Shown here in pieces: positions 1 to 8,239 of a DNA stretch of 64,000 nucleotides. A program made the translations under genes and the position numbers. This DNA is from Roseomonas sp. CECT 9278 (GTDB lineage Bacteria; Pseudomonadota; Alphaproteobacteria; Acetobacterales; Acetobacteraceae). How positions within the stretch are numbered: position 1 is the first letter of the stretch; each line of letters starts with the position of its first letter. The stretch is from assembly GCF_918698155.1 (NCBI RefSeq), contig NZ_CAKKLX010000003.1, positions 1 through 64,000 on the forward strand. Reading direction: 5' to 3'. The notes under the pieces are model-generated. The model worked only from the letters and a program-made list of their open reading frames with translations, had not been told where the DNA came from and ran no database searches.

Positions 1-464
1 GAGCCCGCCGGCGGCAGGCCGCGCGCGCGCCGCCAGGCGCCATGCGCGGCGGCGATGGCGGCGGCCAGCATGGCGGGGTCCTGCGCCCGCGCCGCGTCCA
101 GCGTCGCCGCATCGGGTGCGCCGCTTTCCTCCACGCCCAGATGCGCCTGCAGGTCGACCAGCGCCTGCATCGTGCCGGCTTCGACCGCGTAGGCGAACAG
201 CACCAGGTCCGGCCCGGGCGCCAGCCGCGCCGCACCCAGCGGCGACCAGACCATGGCGCGCAGGATCCGCGCCGCGCCGTCGCGACCCAGCGCACGCAGG
301 TCCCGCGCATCCGCCGGCCCGCCCACCCAGACCGAGAGCAGCCCGAGCCCGATGCCATGCGCCGCCGGCCCATCGACCAGCGCGTCATGCGGCGTGAAGC
401 CGCCGCGCGCCGCCATGACGGTCGCGCTGCAGGCTGCGAAGCGATCGGATGAGGAGAAGGCCAT
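1..464 (-). CDS. GH108-like muramidase homologue, catalytic Glu lost (3' end off window)
   Basis: This frame runs without a stop from an ATG at 462-464 to the left edge, so the 3' end is missing and 154 codons are visible. The layout resembles the GH108 / secretion-activating family: an N-terminal helix (DRFAACSATVM), a stretch where the family has EGGY followed by a DPGG-type loop, a conserved W near residue 72, then a helical part ending in LGVEES-type sequence as in the peptidoglycan-binding half. The family normally has HEGG or REGG carrying the catalytic Glu; here the aligned residues are ARGG, and the loop reads DALVDGPAAHG. No signal peptide is seen. It reads as a catalytically dead or repurposed muramidase homologue. 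The family call rests on pattern only. The three genes that precede it on the minus strand are patatin-like lipoproteins. Confidence 0.6.
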   Translation of the reverse strand, partial: MAFSSSDRFAACSATVMAARGGFTPHDALVDGPAAHGIGLGLLSVWVGGPADARDLRALGRDGAARILRAMVWSPLGAARLAPGPDLVLFAYAVEAGTMQALVDLQAHLGVEESGAPDAATLDAARAQDPAMLAAAIAAAHGAWRRARGLPPAG

Positions 465-518
465 GGCGCCACCCTGCCGCCACATCCGTTAATGAAGGCT
501 TGCGCGGCGGGGCGCCGT

Positions 519-1730
519 TCAGCCCGGCAGGCCGGGCTTCCAGGGATTGCCGCCGCGCGCCTTGCCGTAGCCATAGGCGAACAGCGCGCGCAGATAGTCC
601 TGGCCGAAGGGCTCGACCTCCTGCGCCGTGAAGTCGTCCTCGATATAGGCCAGGCGGAAGGCGATGCCGTGCTGGCGCGCGGTCGCCTCGATGCGGAACA
701 CGTCGTTGACGCCGGCGGCGCCGATCAGGGTCGAGATGGCGCGCGATGCGATCGGCAGGACGCGCCGGCGCACCGGCCCGCCGCTCAGCGCCAGCCGCCC
801 GTTGCGCACGACATAGGCGGTGACCGCGGGCGGCGTCAGGCCCTGTCGGATGCGCTCCGCCCGGCTGGCGCCGAGCGCCGGCGGGTACAGGTAGGCCTGC
901 GCGTAGGTGCCGCCATCCACGTGCATTTCCTGATAGGGCAGGCCATCCACCGTGACGTCGATCATCACCGGCGGAAACACCCCCGGCACGGCGGCCGAGG
1001 CCAGCAGCACCTGGCGCGAGAGGTCCAGCGCGCGCGGATGCCCGCTGGCGGCGATGGCCCCCAGGTTCCACGCCACCGGCCGCTGCGCATCGAGGTTGGT
1101 GGTGGCGATCACCAGCTGCCGCCCGCGCGCATAGCCCTGCGCGACCTCGGCCATCAGCGATGCGTCGTAGAAGCGCGCGATGGTGCGCGCCAGCGGCGCG
1201 CTGTCGGCCAGCGCATCATCCACCAGCGCCGCCAGCAGGCCGCGCTCGGCCAGCACGTCGGCCGCGGTGATCTCGGTATAGGCGGCGCGCAGCTGGGCAT
1301 CGCGATGCGGCCCGGCGAAGACCAGCGGCGCGGTCAGCGCCCCGGTGCTGATGCCGGTCACCAGGTTGAAGGATGGCCGCGTGCCGGCCTCGGTCCAGCC
1401 GCAGGCCAGGCCGGCGCCGAAGGCCCCGTTCTCGCCCCCGCCGGAGAAGGCGATGATGTGGCCGTCCGGCAGGCGGTCGCGCGGACCCAGGCCGAAGGCG
1501 GCACGCTGGCGCCGGCCGGCCTGGTTGAATTCCTCGACGATGCGCGGGATGTCGGTGGGGTCGGTGACGCAGAAGCGTTCATTCGGCAGGCCCAGCACCT
1601 GCGCGTTGCGGATGCGGTCGGTCGGCACCGGGTCGGCGCGCTCGGGCAGGGCGCAGCCCGCCAGCAGGCCGGCGCCGCCGACCAGCGTGGCGCGCCGGGC
1701 CATGACGGCCGCTGGCGGGGTCGGGTTCAT
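519..1730 (-). CDS. Patatin-like phospholipase lipoprotein, copy 1
   Basis: This 403-residue protein starts with a lipoprotein signal whose lipobox is LLAGC (Cys about 26), so it is predicted to be lipidated outside the inner membrane. Patatin-fold motifs are all present: oxyanion loop GGGENG (about 97-102), nucleophile elbow GISTG with Ser about 128, and the catalytic Asp in VDGG (about 272). Members of the family hydrolyse acyl esters with a Ser-Asp dyad; the substrate here is unknown. It is the third of three tandem paralogues and lies 168 bases after copy 2. Copies 2 and 3 look closer to each other than to this one. ATG at 1703 is an alternative start, and neither start has a clear ribosome binding site. 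Confidence 0.85.
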   Translation of the reverse strand: MNPTPPAAVMARRATLVGGAGLLAGCALPERADPVPTDRIRNAQVLGLPNERFCVTDPTDIPRIVEEFNQAGRRQRAAFGLGPRDRLPDGHIIAFSGGGENGAFGAGLACGWTEAGTRPSFNLVTGISTGALTAPLVFAGPHRDAQLRAAYTEITAADVLAERGLLAALVDDALADSAPLARTIARFYDASLMAEVAQGYARGRQLVIATTNLDAQRPVAWNLGAIAASGHPRALDLSRQVLLASAAVPGVFPPVMIDVTVDGLPYQEMHVDGGTYAQAYLYPPALGASRAERIRQGLTPPAVTAYVVRNGRLALSGGPVRRRVLPIASRAISTLIGAAGVNDVFRIEATARQHGIAFRLAYIEDDFTAQEVEPFGQDYLRALFAYGYGKARGGNPWKPGLPG

Positions 1731-1898
1731 CGCGGACGGGATATGGGGGCGGCGGCGCCGGCGGGAAGACGGGCCGCGCCGGCAGGCACGCCCCTCCGGC
1801 CACGCATCAGGCAAGCGCCCGGCGCAGGGCGCGCGCGCCTGCGCCACGGCGGTGGGCGTGCCGCACGGCGCCGCGCGGCGCGTTCGCGCAAGCGCGCC

Positions 1899-3086
1899 TC
1901 ACGGCGGCTGCTTCGCCCAGTCATAGCCGCGCCGCGCACGTTCGAAGCCGAAGTCGAACAGCGCGCGCATGTAGGCCTGCTCGAAGGGTTCGCTGTAGGT
2001 GGCAGTGAAGTCGCGCGGGATGAAGGCCAGGTTGTAGTCGATCCCGTCGCGCTGCGTGGTGTTCCAGATCCGCACCACGTCGTTGTACCCCGACGATGCG
2101 ATCATGGTGGAGATCGCCCGCCCGGCGATCGACATGGCGCGCCGGTCCACCGCCGCCCATTGCGCATCGAGCCGCCCGTTGCGGATGACATAGGCGCTGG
2201 CCGGCACCACCGGCTGGCCGCGCCGCAGCCTTTCGCGCCGTTGCTCGGTCACCTGGCGCGGATACAGGAAGACCTGGCTGAAGGCGCCGCCATCGACATG
2301 CATCTCCTGGTGGGTCACGCCGTTCACCGCCACGTCGAACATCACCGGCGGGAAGGCGCCGGGGATGGCCGCGGAGGCCAGCAGGATGCGCCGCACCAGG
2401 TTCAGCGCGCGCGGGTCGCCGCTGGCGGCGATGGCGCCGACATTCCAGATCACCGGCAGCTGCGCATCCAGGTTGGTCGACCCGATCAGCAGCAGCCGCC
2501 CCGATTCATGCCCGCGCGCGATCGCCGCGAGCATGCGTTCATCGAGGTAGCGGGAGATGGTGCGGAACAGCGGCGCGCTGTCGGCCAGCGCATCGTCGAA
2601 GATGGCGGCGAGCAGCCCGCGGGACCGCAGCACGTCGCCCGGCGTGATCTCGGTATAGACGCTGCGCAGCGCGCCATCCCATTCGCTGCCCAGATAGGCG
2701 AAGGGCGCGGTCAGCGCGCCGGTGGACACGCCGGTCACCAGTTCGAATTCCGGGCGCGTGCCATGCGCGGTCCAGCCGCACAGCAGCCCGGCCCCGAAGG
2801 CCCCGTCCTCGCCACCGCCGGAGACGCCCAGCAGCTGGAAGCGCGGCAGTTGCGAGGGATGCGTGAGCCCCAGGTGGCGCATGCGGCGGCGCCCGGCCTC
2901 GCGGAAGGCCGCCTCGATCGCCGGCAGGTCCTGCGGCAGCACGAAGCGTTCGTCCGGCACGCCCAGCACCGTGGCGCCGCGCGTATCGGCATGGGGCACC
3001 GGCGGGCCGCGTTCGGGCAGGGCGCAGCCGGCCAGCAGCGCCGGGGCGCCGGCCAGCACGGCGCGGCGGGAGGCAGTGGCGCGCAT
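1899..3086 (-). CDS. Patatin-like phospholipase lipoprotein, copy 2
   Basis: This 395-residue paralogue has a signal ending in lipobox LLAGC (Cys 21), oxyanion loop GGGEDG, nucleophile elbow GVSTG and the Asp-containing VDGG. It keeps family-specific blocks shared by all three copies, such as STNLDAQ-type and GAIAASG sequences. Its ATG overlaps the upstream copy's TGA as TGATG (3084-3088), which fixes the start and implies translational coupling. The paralogues diverge most in the N-terminal 90 residues and near the C-terminus. The acyl substrate cannot be read from sequence. Confidence 0.87.
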   Translation of the reverse strand: MRATASRRAVLAGAPALLAGCALPERGPPVPHADTRGATVLGVPDERFVLPQDLPAIEAAFREAGRRRMRHLGLTHPSQLPRFQLLGVSGGGEDGAFGAGLLCGWTAHGTRPEFELVTGVSTGALTAPFAYLGSEWDGALRSVYTEITPGDVLRSRGLLAAIFDDALADSAPLFRTISRYLDERMLAAIARGHESGRLLLIGSTNLDAQLPVIWNVGAIAASGDPRALNLVRRILLASAAIPGAFPPVMFDVAVNGVTHQEMHVDGGAFSQVFLYPRQVTEQRRERLRRGQPVVPASAYVIRNGRLDAQWAAVDRRAMSIAGRAISTMIASSGYNDVVRIWNTTQRDGIDYNLAFIPRDFTATYSEPFEQAYMRALFDFGFERARRGYDWAKQPP

Positions 3087-4294
3087 CACAGCGGCGGCCG
3101 CTTCGCCCAGTCGTAGCCGCGGCGGCCACGTTCGTAGCCGTACTGGAACAGCGCGCGCATGAAGCCCTGGTCGAAGGGCGCGGGCAGTTGCATGTCGAAG
3201 TCGCTGCCGATGAAGGCCAGGTTGAAGCCCACATCGTCGCGCTGGGTGGCGTTGTAGATGCGGATCACGTCGTTGTAGCCGCTGGCGGCGATCATGGTGG
3301 AGATGGCGCGCCCGCTGATGCCCAGCGTGCGGCGTTCCACCGTGGCCCATTCGGGGTCGAGCCGGCCGTTGCGGATGACATAGGCCTCGACGTCGCGTGC
3401 CGCGCCGCCACGCACCAGGCGCTCGCGCCGCCGGCGCCCGACCGAGAGCGGGTACAGGAAGGCCTGCGCGAAGGCGCCGCCATCCACGTGCATCTCCTGC
3501 CGCGCCTCGCCATCCACCGTCACGTCGATCATCACCGGCGCAAACACGCCCGGCACCGCGGCCGAGGCCAGCAGGATGCGGCGCACCAGGTCGAGCGCGC
3601 GCGGATGCCCGCTGGCGGCGATGGCGCCGATGTTCCAGATCACCGGCACCTGCGCATCGAGGTTGGTGGACCCGATCAGCAGCAGCCGCCCGCCCTCATG
3701 CGCGCGGGCGATCGCGGCGAGCATCGGCTGGTCCAGGTAGCGCGAGATGGTGCGGAACAGCGGCGCGGTATCGGCCAGGGATTCATGGAACACGGCCTGG
3801 AGCAGCCCGCGCGAGGCCGCGATGTCGGCCAGCGTGAGGTCGGTATAGACCGCGCGCAGCTGGGGGTCATAGTCGCGCCCCAGAAAGGCGAAGGGCGCGG
3901 TCAGCGCGCCGGTGCTCACGCCGGTCACCAGGTTGAATTCGGGCCGCGTGCCGAGTTCCGACCAGCCGCACAGCAGGCCGGCGCCGAAGGCGCCGTTCTC
4001 CCCGCCACCCGAGACCGACAGCAGGTTCAGCTGCGGCAGCGGCTGGCCGGGGCGCAGCCCGAGCCGGCGGCGCATGCGGTCGGCGGCGGCGTCGAACTCG
4101 GCCTCGATCGCGCGCTGGCCCTCGGGGCTGGTGACCACGAAGCGTTCATTCGGCAGGCCCAGCACCTGGGCGGCCAGCGTCCGGCCGCGCGGCACGGCGG
4201 GGCCGCGCACCGGCAGGGCGCAGCCGGGAAGGCCGAGCATGGAGGCCGCGCCGGCAGCCAGCAGCGACCTGCGTCGCGCGGTGAGTCTCGTCAT
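3086..4294 (-). CDS. Patatin-like phospholipase lipoprotein, copy 3 (first in operon)
   Basis: This 402-residue protein has a basic n-region (ARRRS), a hydrophobic stretch and a GLPGC lipobox (Cys 25). It then has GGGENG, GVSTG and VDGG patatin motifs in the usual order. It is the promoter-proximal gene of the patatin group, and its stop codon overlaps the start of copy 2. The upstream 127 bases are shared with a divergent Bug-type binding protein gene. ATG 4292-4294 was chosen because it gives a complete lipoprotein signal; the frame stays open further upstream but without signal-like sequence. Confidence 0.87.
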   Translation of the reverse strand: MTRLTARRRSLLAAGAASMLGLPGCALPVRGPAVPRGRTLAAQVLGLPNERFVVTSPEGQRAIEAEFDAAADRMRRRLGLRPGQPLPQLNLLSVSGGGENGAFGAGLLCGWSELGTRPEFNLVTGVSTGALTAPFAFLGRDYDPQLRAVYTDLTLADIAASRGLLQAVFHESLADTAPLFRTISRYLDQPMLAAIARAHEGGRLLLIGSTNLDAQVPVIWNIGAIAASGHPRALDLVRRILLASAAVPGVFAPVMIDVTVDGEARQEMHVDGGAFAQAFLYPLSVGRRRRERLVRGGAARDVEAYVIRNGRLDPEWATVERRTLGISGRAISTMIAASGYNDVIRIYNATQRDDVGFNLAFIGSDFDMQLPAPFDQGFMRALFQYGYERGRRGYDWAKRPPL

Positions 4295-4421
4295 CGATGG
4301 TCTTCCCCGAAGCAGCACGGGCAGGGCCGCGGCGACCTGCCCCCCTGGCAGAGCCGATGTTTGCAGGAATTGGGCTCTGCCGTCACTCTCGCGCGAACAG
4401 GACAACCACCGGAGGAACGCC

Positions 4422-5396
4422 ATGACCATTCGCCGCCGCATGCTGGGCGCGATCGCCACAGCCGGTGCCCTCGGCCTGCCGCGCCTGGCGCACGCCGCCT
4501 GGCCGTCCGACCGGCCGATCGAGGTGGTGGTGCCCTACCCGCCGGGCGGCGGCGTGGACACCATGGCGCGGATGGTGCTGCCGGTGGTGCAGGCGAAGCT
4601 GCCCGGCGCGCGCTTCGTGGTGGTGAACCGCGCCGGCGCCGGCGGGCAGCTCGGCTGGGAACAGGTGTTTGCCGCGGCGCCGGATGGCTACATGCTGGCC
4701 GCGACCAGCGTGCCGGCCATGGTGACCTATCCGATGGAGCGCACGGTGCGCTACCGTCCGATGGAATTCACCTTCATCGCGAATGTGGTGGACGATCCGG
4801 GCGGGCTGTTCGTGCGCGCGGATTCGCCGATCCGCTCGCTGGCGGACCTGGTGGCGGCGGGCAAGGCGCGCCCGGGGCAGATCAGCTACGGCAGCACCGG
4901 CATCGGCTCGGACGACCACCTGCTGGTCATCGCGCTCGAGGATCTGGCCGGCATCCCGGCCATGACGCATGTGCCCTTCAACGGCATGGCGCCGCTGTCC
5001 ACCGCGCTGGCCGGCGGGCATCTCGATGTCGGCGCCTTCAACATGAGCGAGAGCCTGGCGCTTCTGCAGGCCGGGCGGATCCGGTCGCTGGGGCAGGCGG
5101 CCGCCACGCGCTGGTCCGGCACGCCCGACGTGCCGACGTTCAAGGAACAGGGCCAGGACCTGATCAGCGGCGCCACGCGCGGCATCGTCGCCCCGCCGAA
5201 CCTGCCGGCGGAGATCCGCGAGCGGCTGGAGGGCGCCTTCCGCGCCGCCCTGTCCGACACCGACTTCGTGCGGGAGGCGCAGCGCCTGGGCCTGCCGCTG
5301 GCGCCGCGGATCGGTGCCGACTTCCGCAACGACATCGCCGCGCTGGAGACGCAGCTGCGCGGGCTGTGGCAGCGGCGGCCGTGGAAGGAATCATGA
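4422..5396 (+). CDS. Bug/TctC-type periplasmic substrate-binding protein
   Basis: This 324-residue protein has a Sec or Tat-like signal (RRRMLG start, cleavage near AHAAWP). It then shows the hallmarks of the tripartite tricarboxylate transporter receptor family: the first strand with PYPPGGGVDTMAR, the loop with NRAGAGGQLG, and a C-terminal helix pair. Such proteins bind carboxylates or other small acids in the periplasm. No TctA or TctB membrane subunit lies nearby, so it is an orphan receptor. The ATG follows a GGAGG site about 6 bases upstream. Its stop overlaps the next start as ATGA, coupling it to an Ldh2-family dehydrogenase. The ligand may therefore be a substrate of that enzyme (inference). 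Confidence 0.9.
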   Translation: MTIRRRMLGAIATAGALGLPRLAHAAWPSDRPIEVVVPYPPGGGVDTMARMVLPVVQAKLPGARFVVVNRAGAGGQLGWEQVFAAAPDGYMLAATSVPAMVTYPMERTVRYRPMEFTFIANVVDDPGGLFVRADSPIRSLADLVAAGKARPGQISYGSTGIGSDDHLLVIALEDLAGIPAMTHVPFNGMAPLSTALAGGHLDVGAFNMSESLALLQAGRIRSLGQAAATRWSGTPDVPTFKEQGQDLISGATRGIVAPPNLPAEIRERLEGAFRAALSDTDFVREAQRLGLPLAPRIGADFRNDIAALETQLRGLWQRRPWKES

Positions 5397-6469
5397 GCCG
5401 CGAGGTCATCGTCGAGGCGGCCGCGCTGCGCGACATGCTGCGCGCGATCGTCGCCGCCGCCGGCAGCGCGCCGGCCGAGGCCGAGCAGGTCGCCGCCCAT
5501 CTGCTGGAGGCCAACCTCCAGGGCCATGACAGCCACGGCATCATGCTGCTGCCGCGCTACGTCGACCACGTACGTGACGGCAAGCTGCATCCCAACGCGG
5601 CGCCCGAGGTGATCCGCCAGGACCCTTCGCTGGCGCTGTTCGACGGGCGGATGGGCTATGGCCAGCAGGTCGGGCGGACCTGCATGGACTGGGCGATCGG
5701 CGCAGCGCGCGAGCACGGCCATGCGGTGATGGGGCTGCGCAACGTCCATCATATTGGACGCGTGGGCACCTATGGTGAACAGGCGGCGGCGGCGGGGATG
5801 ATCTCCGTGCATTTCGTCAATGGCGTGTCGGGGGCGCCGGCGGTGGCACCCTTCGGCGGGTCGGATGGCAGGCTGTCCACCAACCCGGTCTGCGTCGCCA
5901 TCCCGCCCAGCGCAGCCGGGGGCCAGCCGCTGGTGCTCGATTTCGCGACATCCGCCATCGCGCTCGGCAAGTGCCGGGTGGCGTTCAATGCCGGGCGGCC
6001 GGTGCCCGAGGGCGCGCTGGTCGATGCGCGCGGCCAGCCCACCACCGACCCCGGCGTGCTGTACCGGGACAACCCGCGCGGCGCGCTGCTGTCCTTCGGC
6101 GCGCACAAGGGCTACGGCCTCGCGCTGGTCTGCGAGATCCTGGCCGGCGCGCTGCTGGGGGGTGCGACCGCCTGGCGGCCGGAGCTGCGCGACCGCGGCA
6201 TCGTCAATTCCTGGCTGGCCTTCGTGCTGGACCCGGCACGCTTCGGGGATGTCGCGGCCTTCCGCAGCGAACTCGCGGCGGTGATCGCGGATGTGAAGGC
6301 GAGCCCGCCGGCCGATCCCGAGAACCCGGTGCTGGTCGCCGGGGAGAAGGAACGCATCACCAAGGCGAAGCGGCTGGCCGAGGGCATCCCGGTCGATCCC
6401 ACCACCTGGGGCAACCTGGTGCGCGCGGCGCAGTCGCTGGGCATCAACGACGTGCCGGCGGTGGGCTGA
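5393..6469 (+). CDS. Malate/L-lactate dehydrogenase family (Ldh2) oxidoreductase
   Basis: This 358-residue protein belongs to the Ldh2 / YlbC-YjmC family of NAD(P)-dependent 2-hydroxyacid oxidoreductases, which differ in fold from Rossmann dehydrogenases. Family marks include the N-terminal helix pair followed by DSHGIMLLPRY, the catalytic-His stretch VHHIGRVGTYGEQAA, the substrate and cofactor segment TNPVCVAIP, and GAHKGYGLALVCEILAGAL near the C-terminus. Relatives act on malate, lactate, ureidoglycolate, sulfolactate or delta-1-piperideine carboxylates, so the substrate stays open. It overlaps the Bug gene by ATGA, suggesting that uptake and oxidation of one compound are expressed together. 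Confidence 0.87.
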   Translation: MSREVIVEAAALRDMLRAIVAAAGSAPAEAEQVAAHLLEANLQGHDSHGIMLLPRYVDHVRDGKLHPNAAPEVIRQDPSLALFDGRMGYGQQVGRTCMDWAIGAAREHGHAVMGLRNVHHIGRVGTYGEQAAAAGMISVHFVNGVSGAPAVAPFGGSDGRLSTNPVCVAIPPSAAGGQPLVLDFATSAIALGKCRVAFNAGRPVPEGALVDARGQPTTDPGVLYRDNPRGALLSFGAHKGYGLALVCEILAGALLGGATAWRPELRDRGIVNSWLAFVLDPARFGDVAAFRSELAAVIADVKASPPADPENPVLVAGEKERITKAKRLAEGIPVDPTTWGNLVRAAQSLGINDVPAVG

Positions 6470-6470
6470 G

Positions 6471-6499
6471 GCCGGCGGCGGACGCCGTCGACCGCCGGC
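6471..6499. terminator. GC hairpin between convergent genes
   Basis: An 8-bp inverted repeat (GCCGGCGG / CCGCCGGC) starts one base after the dehydrogenase stop. It has no T-run, so at best it is a weak or Rho-assisted terminator between the convergent dehydrogenase and Lrp-type genes. Confidence 0.3.
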
Positions 6500-6588
6500 A
6501 TCGACCTTCGCGCGCCCCCGGACCCCGGCCGACCGGCGGGCCGCAATCGCGGCCTCGGCACAAGGCAGGCCCGCCTGGGGCGCCGCTG

Positions 6589-7068
6589 TCAGCCGATCGG
6601 CACGCCCGCCGCATCCTTCGCGGTGCGGATGGTCTGCAATGTCATCACCCGCATCACGTCCGGCGCGGCGGTCAGGCGGCCGGTCAGCTCGTTCTCATGC
6701 GCGGTGTCGCGCGCCACCAGGCGCAGCAGGAAATCCCCGCCGCCGCGGATCATGTGGCATTCGCGCACCTCGGGCCAGGAGGTCGCCAGCGCCTCGAAGC
6801 CGTCCAGCACGGATTGCTTCTGGGAATCGAGCCCGACCAGGGCGAAGAAGGTCACCTCCCAGCCCAGGGCCACCGGGTCAATGTCGGCATGGTAGCCGCG
6901 GATGATGCCGGCCTCCTCCAGCCGGCGCACGCGGCGCAGGCAGGGCGGCGCCGACAGGTTCACCCGCCGGGCCAGCTCGACATTGGTCATGCGGCCGTCA
7001 TCCTGCAGCTCGGACAGGATGTGGCGGTCGACGGTGTCGAGGTCGGGATCGTCCTGCTCGCGGGGCAT
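6589..7068 (-). CDS. Lrp/AsnC-family transcriptional regulator
   Basis: This 159-residue protein has an N-terminal winged helix-turn-helix (DTVDRHILSELQDDGRMTN, then VNLSAPPCLRRVRRLE) and a C-terminal RAM ligand-binding domain including VRECHMIRGGGDFLL. This is the standard Lrp/AsnC layout and length. The ATG at 7066-7068 gives the usual short leader before the HTH; an upstream ATG at 7119 would add 17 residues. It is divergent from trxB with about 200 bases between them. Family members respond to amino acids and often control adjacent genes, but the regulon here is unknown. Confidence 0.9.
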   Translation of the reverse strand: MPREQDDPDLDTVDRHILSELQDDGRMTNVELARRVNLSAPPCLRRVRRLEEAGIIRGYHADIDPVALGWEVTFFALVGLDSQKQSVLDGFEALATSWPEVRECHMIRGGGDFLLRLVARDTAHENELTGRLTAAPDVMRVMTLQTIRTAKDAAGVPIG

Positions 7069-7264
7069 TCGGGAATCGCTTGTTTCGTTGCTCGGGGGCT
7101 TCGTCGGGCGCAATATCATTGCACGGGGCGGCGGCATCAAGGCACCCGGCGCGATGTCGGCGCCCGCCACCGTGCCGAGACGCCCGGCCGGGACACGACC
7201 GGGTTGTGATATACGCAGGGCTGGCCGATATCCGGTGCAGCGCAACAGAATCGGGAACCGCCCT

Positions 7265-8239
7265 GTGGCCGAGACTCACCGCACCCGCCTGCTCATCATC
7301 GGCGCCGGCCCGGCCGGGTACACCGCCGCGATCTATGCGGCGCGCGCGGGGCTCGAACCGCTGGTTGTCGCGGGGCTGCAACCCGGCGGGCAGCTGACCA
7401 TCACCACCGATGTCGAGAACTACCCGGGCTTCGCCGAGGCCATCCAGGGCCCCTGGCTGATGGAACAGATGCAGCAGCAGGCCGAACACGTCGGCGCGAA
7501 GGTGATCCACGACATCGTCACCGGCATCGACCTGTCGCACCGCCCCTTCCGCGCCACCGGCGATTCCGGCGATGCCTTCGAGGCCGATGCGGTGGTGATC
7601 GCCACCGGCGCGCAGGCCCGCTGGCTCGGCATCCCGGGCGAGAAGGAACTGGGCGGCTTCGGCGTCTCGGCCTGCGCGACCTGCGATGGCTTCTTCTACC
7701 GCGGCAAGGACGTGGCGGTGATCGGCGGCGGCAATTCCGCGACCGAGGAGGCGCTCTACCTGTCCAACCTGGCGCGCCACGTCACGCTGATCCATCGCCG
7801 CGACAGCCTGCGCAGCGAGAAGATCCTGCAGCAGCGCCTGTTCGCGAAGCCGAACGTGACGGTGCTGTGGGACACCATCACCGAATCCGTGCTGGCGGAC
7901 GACAGCGGCCGCGTGCCGGTGGCGCGCGGGCTCGCGCTGCGCCATGCGCGCACCGGCGAGCGCAGCGAACTGAAGGTGGATGGCGTGTTCGTCGCGATCG
8001 GCCATGCGCCCGCCACCGCCCTGTTCGCCGGCCAGCTCGACATGGACGCGGACGGCTATATCCGCACCGTGCCCGGCACCACGCGCACCTCGGTGCCCGG
8101 CGTGTTTGCCGCCGGGGACGTGCAGGACCGCGTGTATCGCCAGGCGGTGACGGCCGCGGGCACCGGCTGCATGGCGGCGCTGGAGGGCGAAAAGTTCCTC
8201 GCCGCCGCCGATGCCGAGACCGAGCAGGTCGCCGCCTGA
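7265..8239 (+). CDS. trxB: Thioredoxin-disulfide reductase
   Basis: This 324-residue flavoprotein transfers electrons from NADPH to thioredoxin in the cytoplasm. It has the FAD-binding GAGPAGYTAA near residue 13, the redox-active CATC at about 137-140, the NADPH-binding GGGNSATEE stretch, and the C-terminal FAD motif FAAGDVQD. No ATG lies near the conserved N-terminus; GTG at 7265 is in frame just before RLLIIGAGPAG and is taken as the start. Its TGA overlaps the ATG of the next gene as TGATG, so it is translationally coupled to a LysR-type regulator. Confidence 0.93.
   Translation: MAETHRTRLLIIGAGPAGYTAAIYAARAGLEPLVVAGLQPGGQLTITTDVENYPGFAEAIQGPWLMEQMQQQAEHVGAKVIHDIVTGIDLSHRPFRATGDSGDAFEADAVVIATGAQARWLGIPGEKELGGFGVSACATCDGFFYRGKDVAVIGGGNSATEEALYLSNLARHVTLIHRRDSLRSEKILQQRLFAKPNVTVLWDTITESVLADDSGRVPVARGLALRHARTGERSELKVDGVFVAIGHAPATALFAGQLDMDADGYIRTVPGTTRTSVPGVFAAGDVQDRVYRQAVTAAGTGCMAALEGEKFLAAADAETEQVAA

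Noticed and set aside
492-6469. Long plus-strand open frames opposite the patatin-like genes and running into the Bug gene region
   Set aside because: They are antisense shadows produced by high GC content. Their translations are rich in His, Arg, Gln and Gly without family motifs, while the minus-strand genes have complete conserved motifs.
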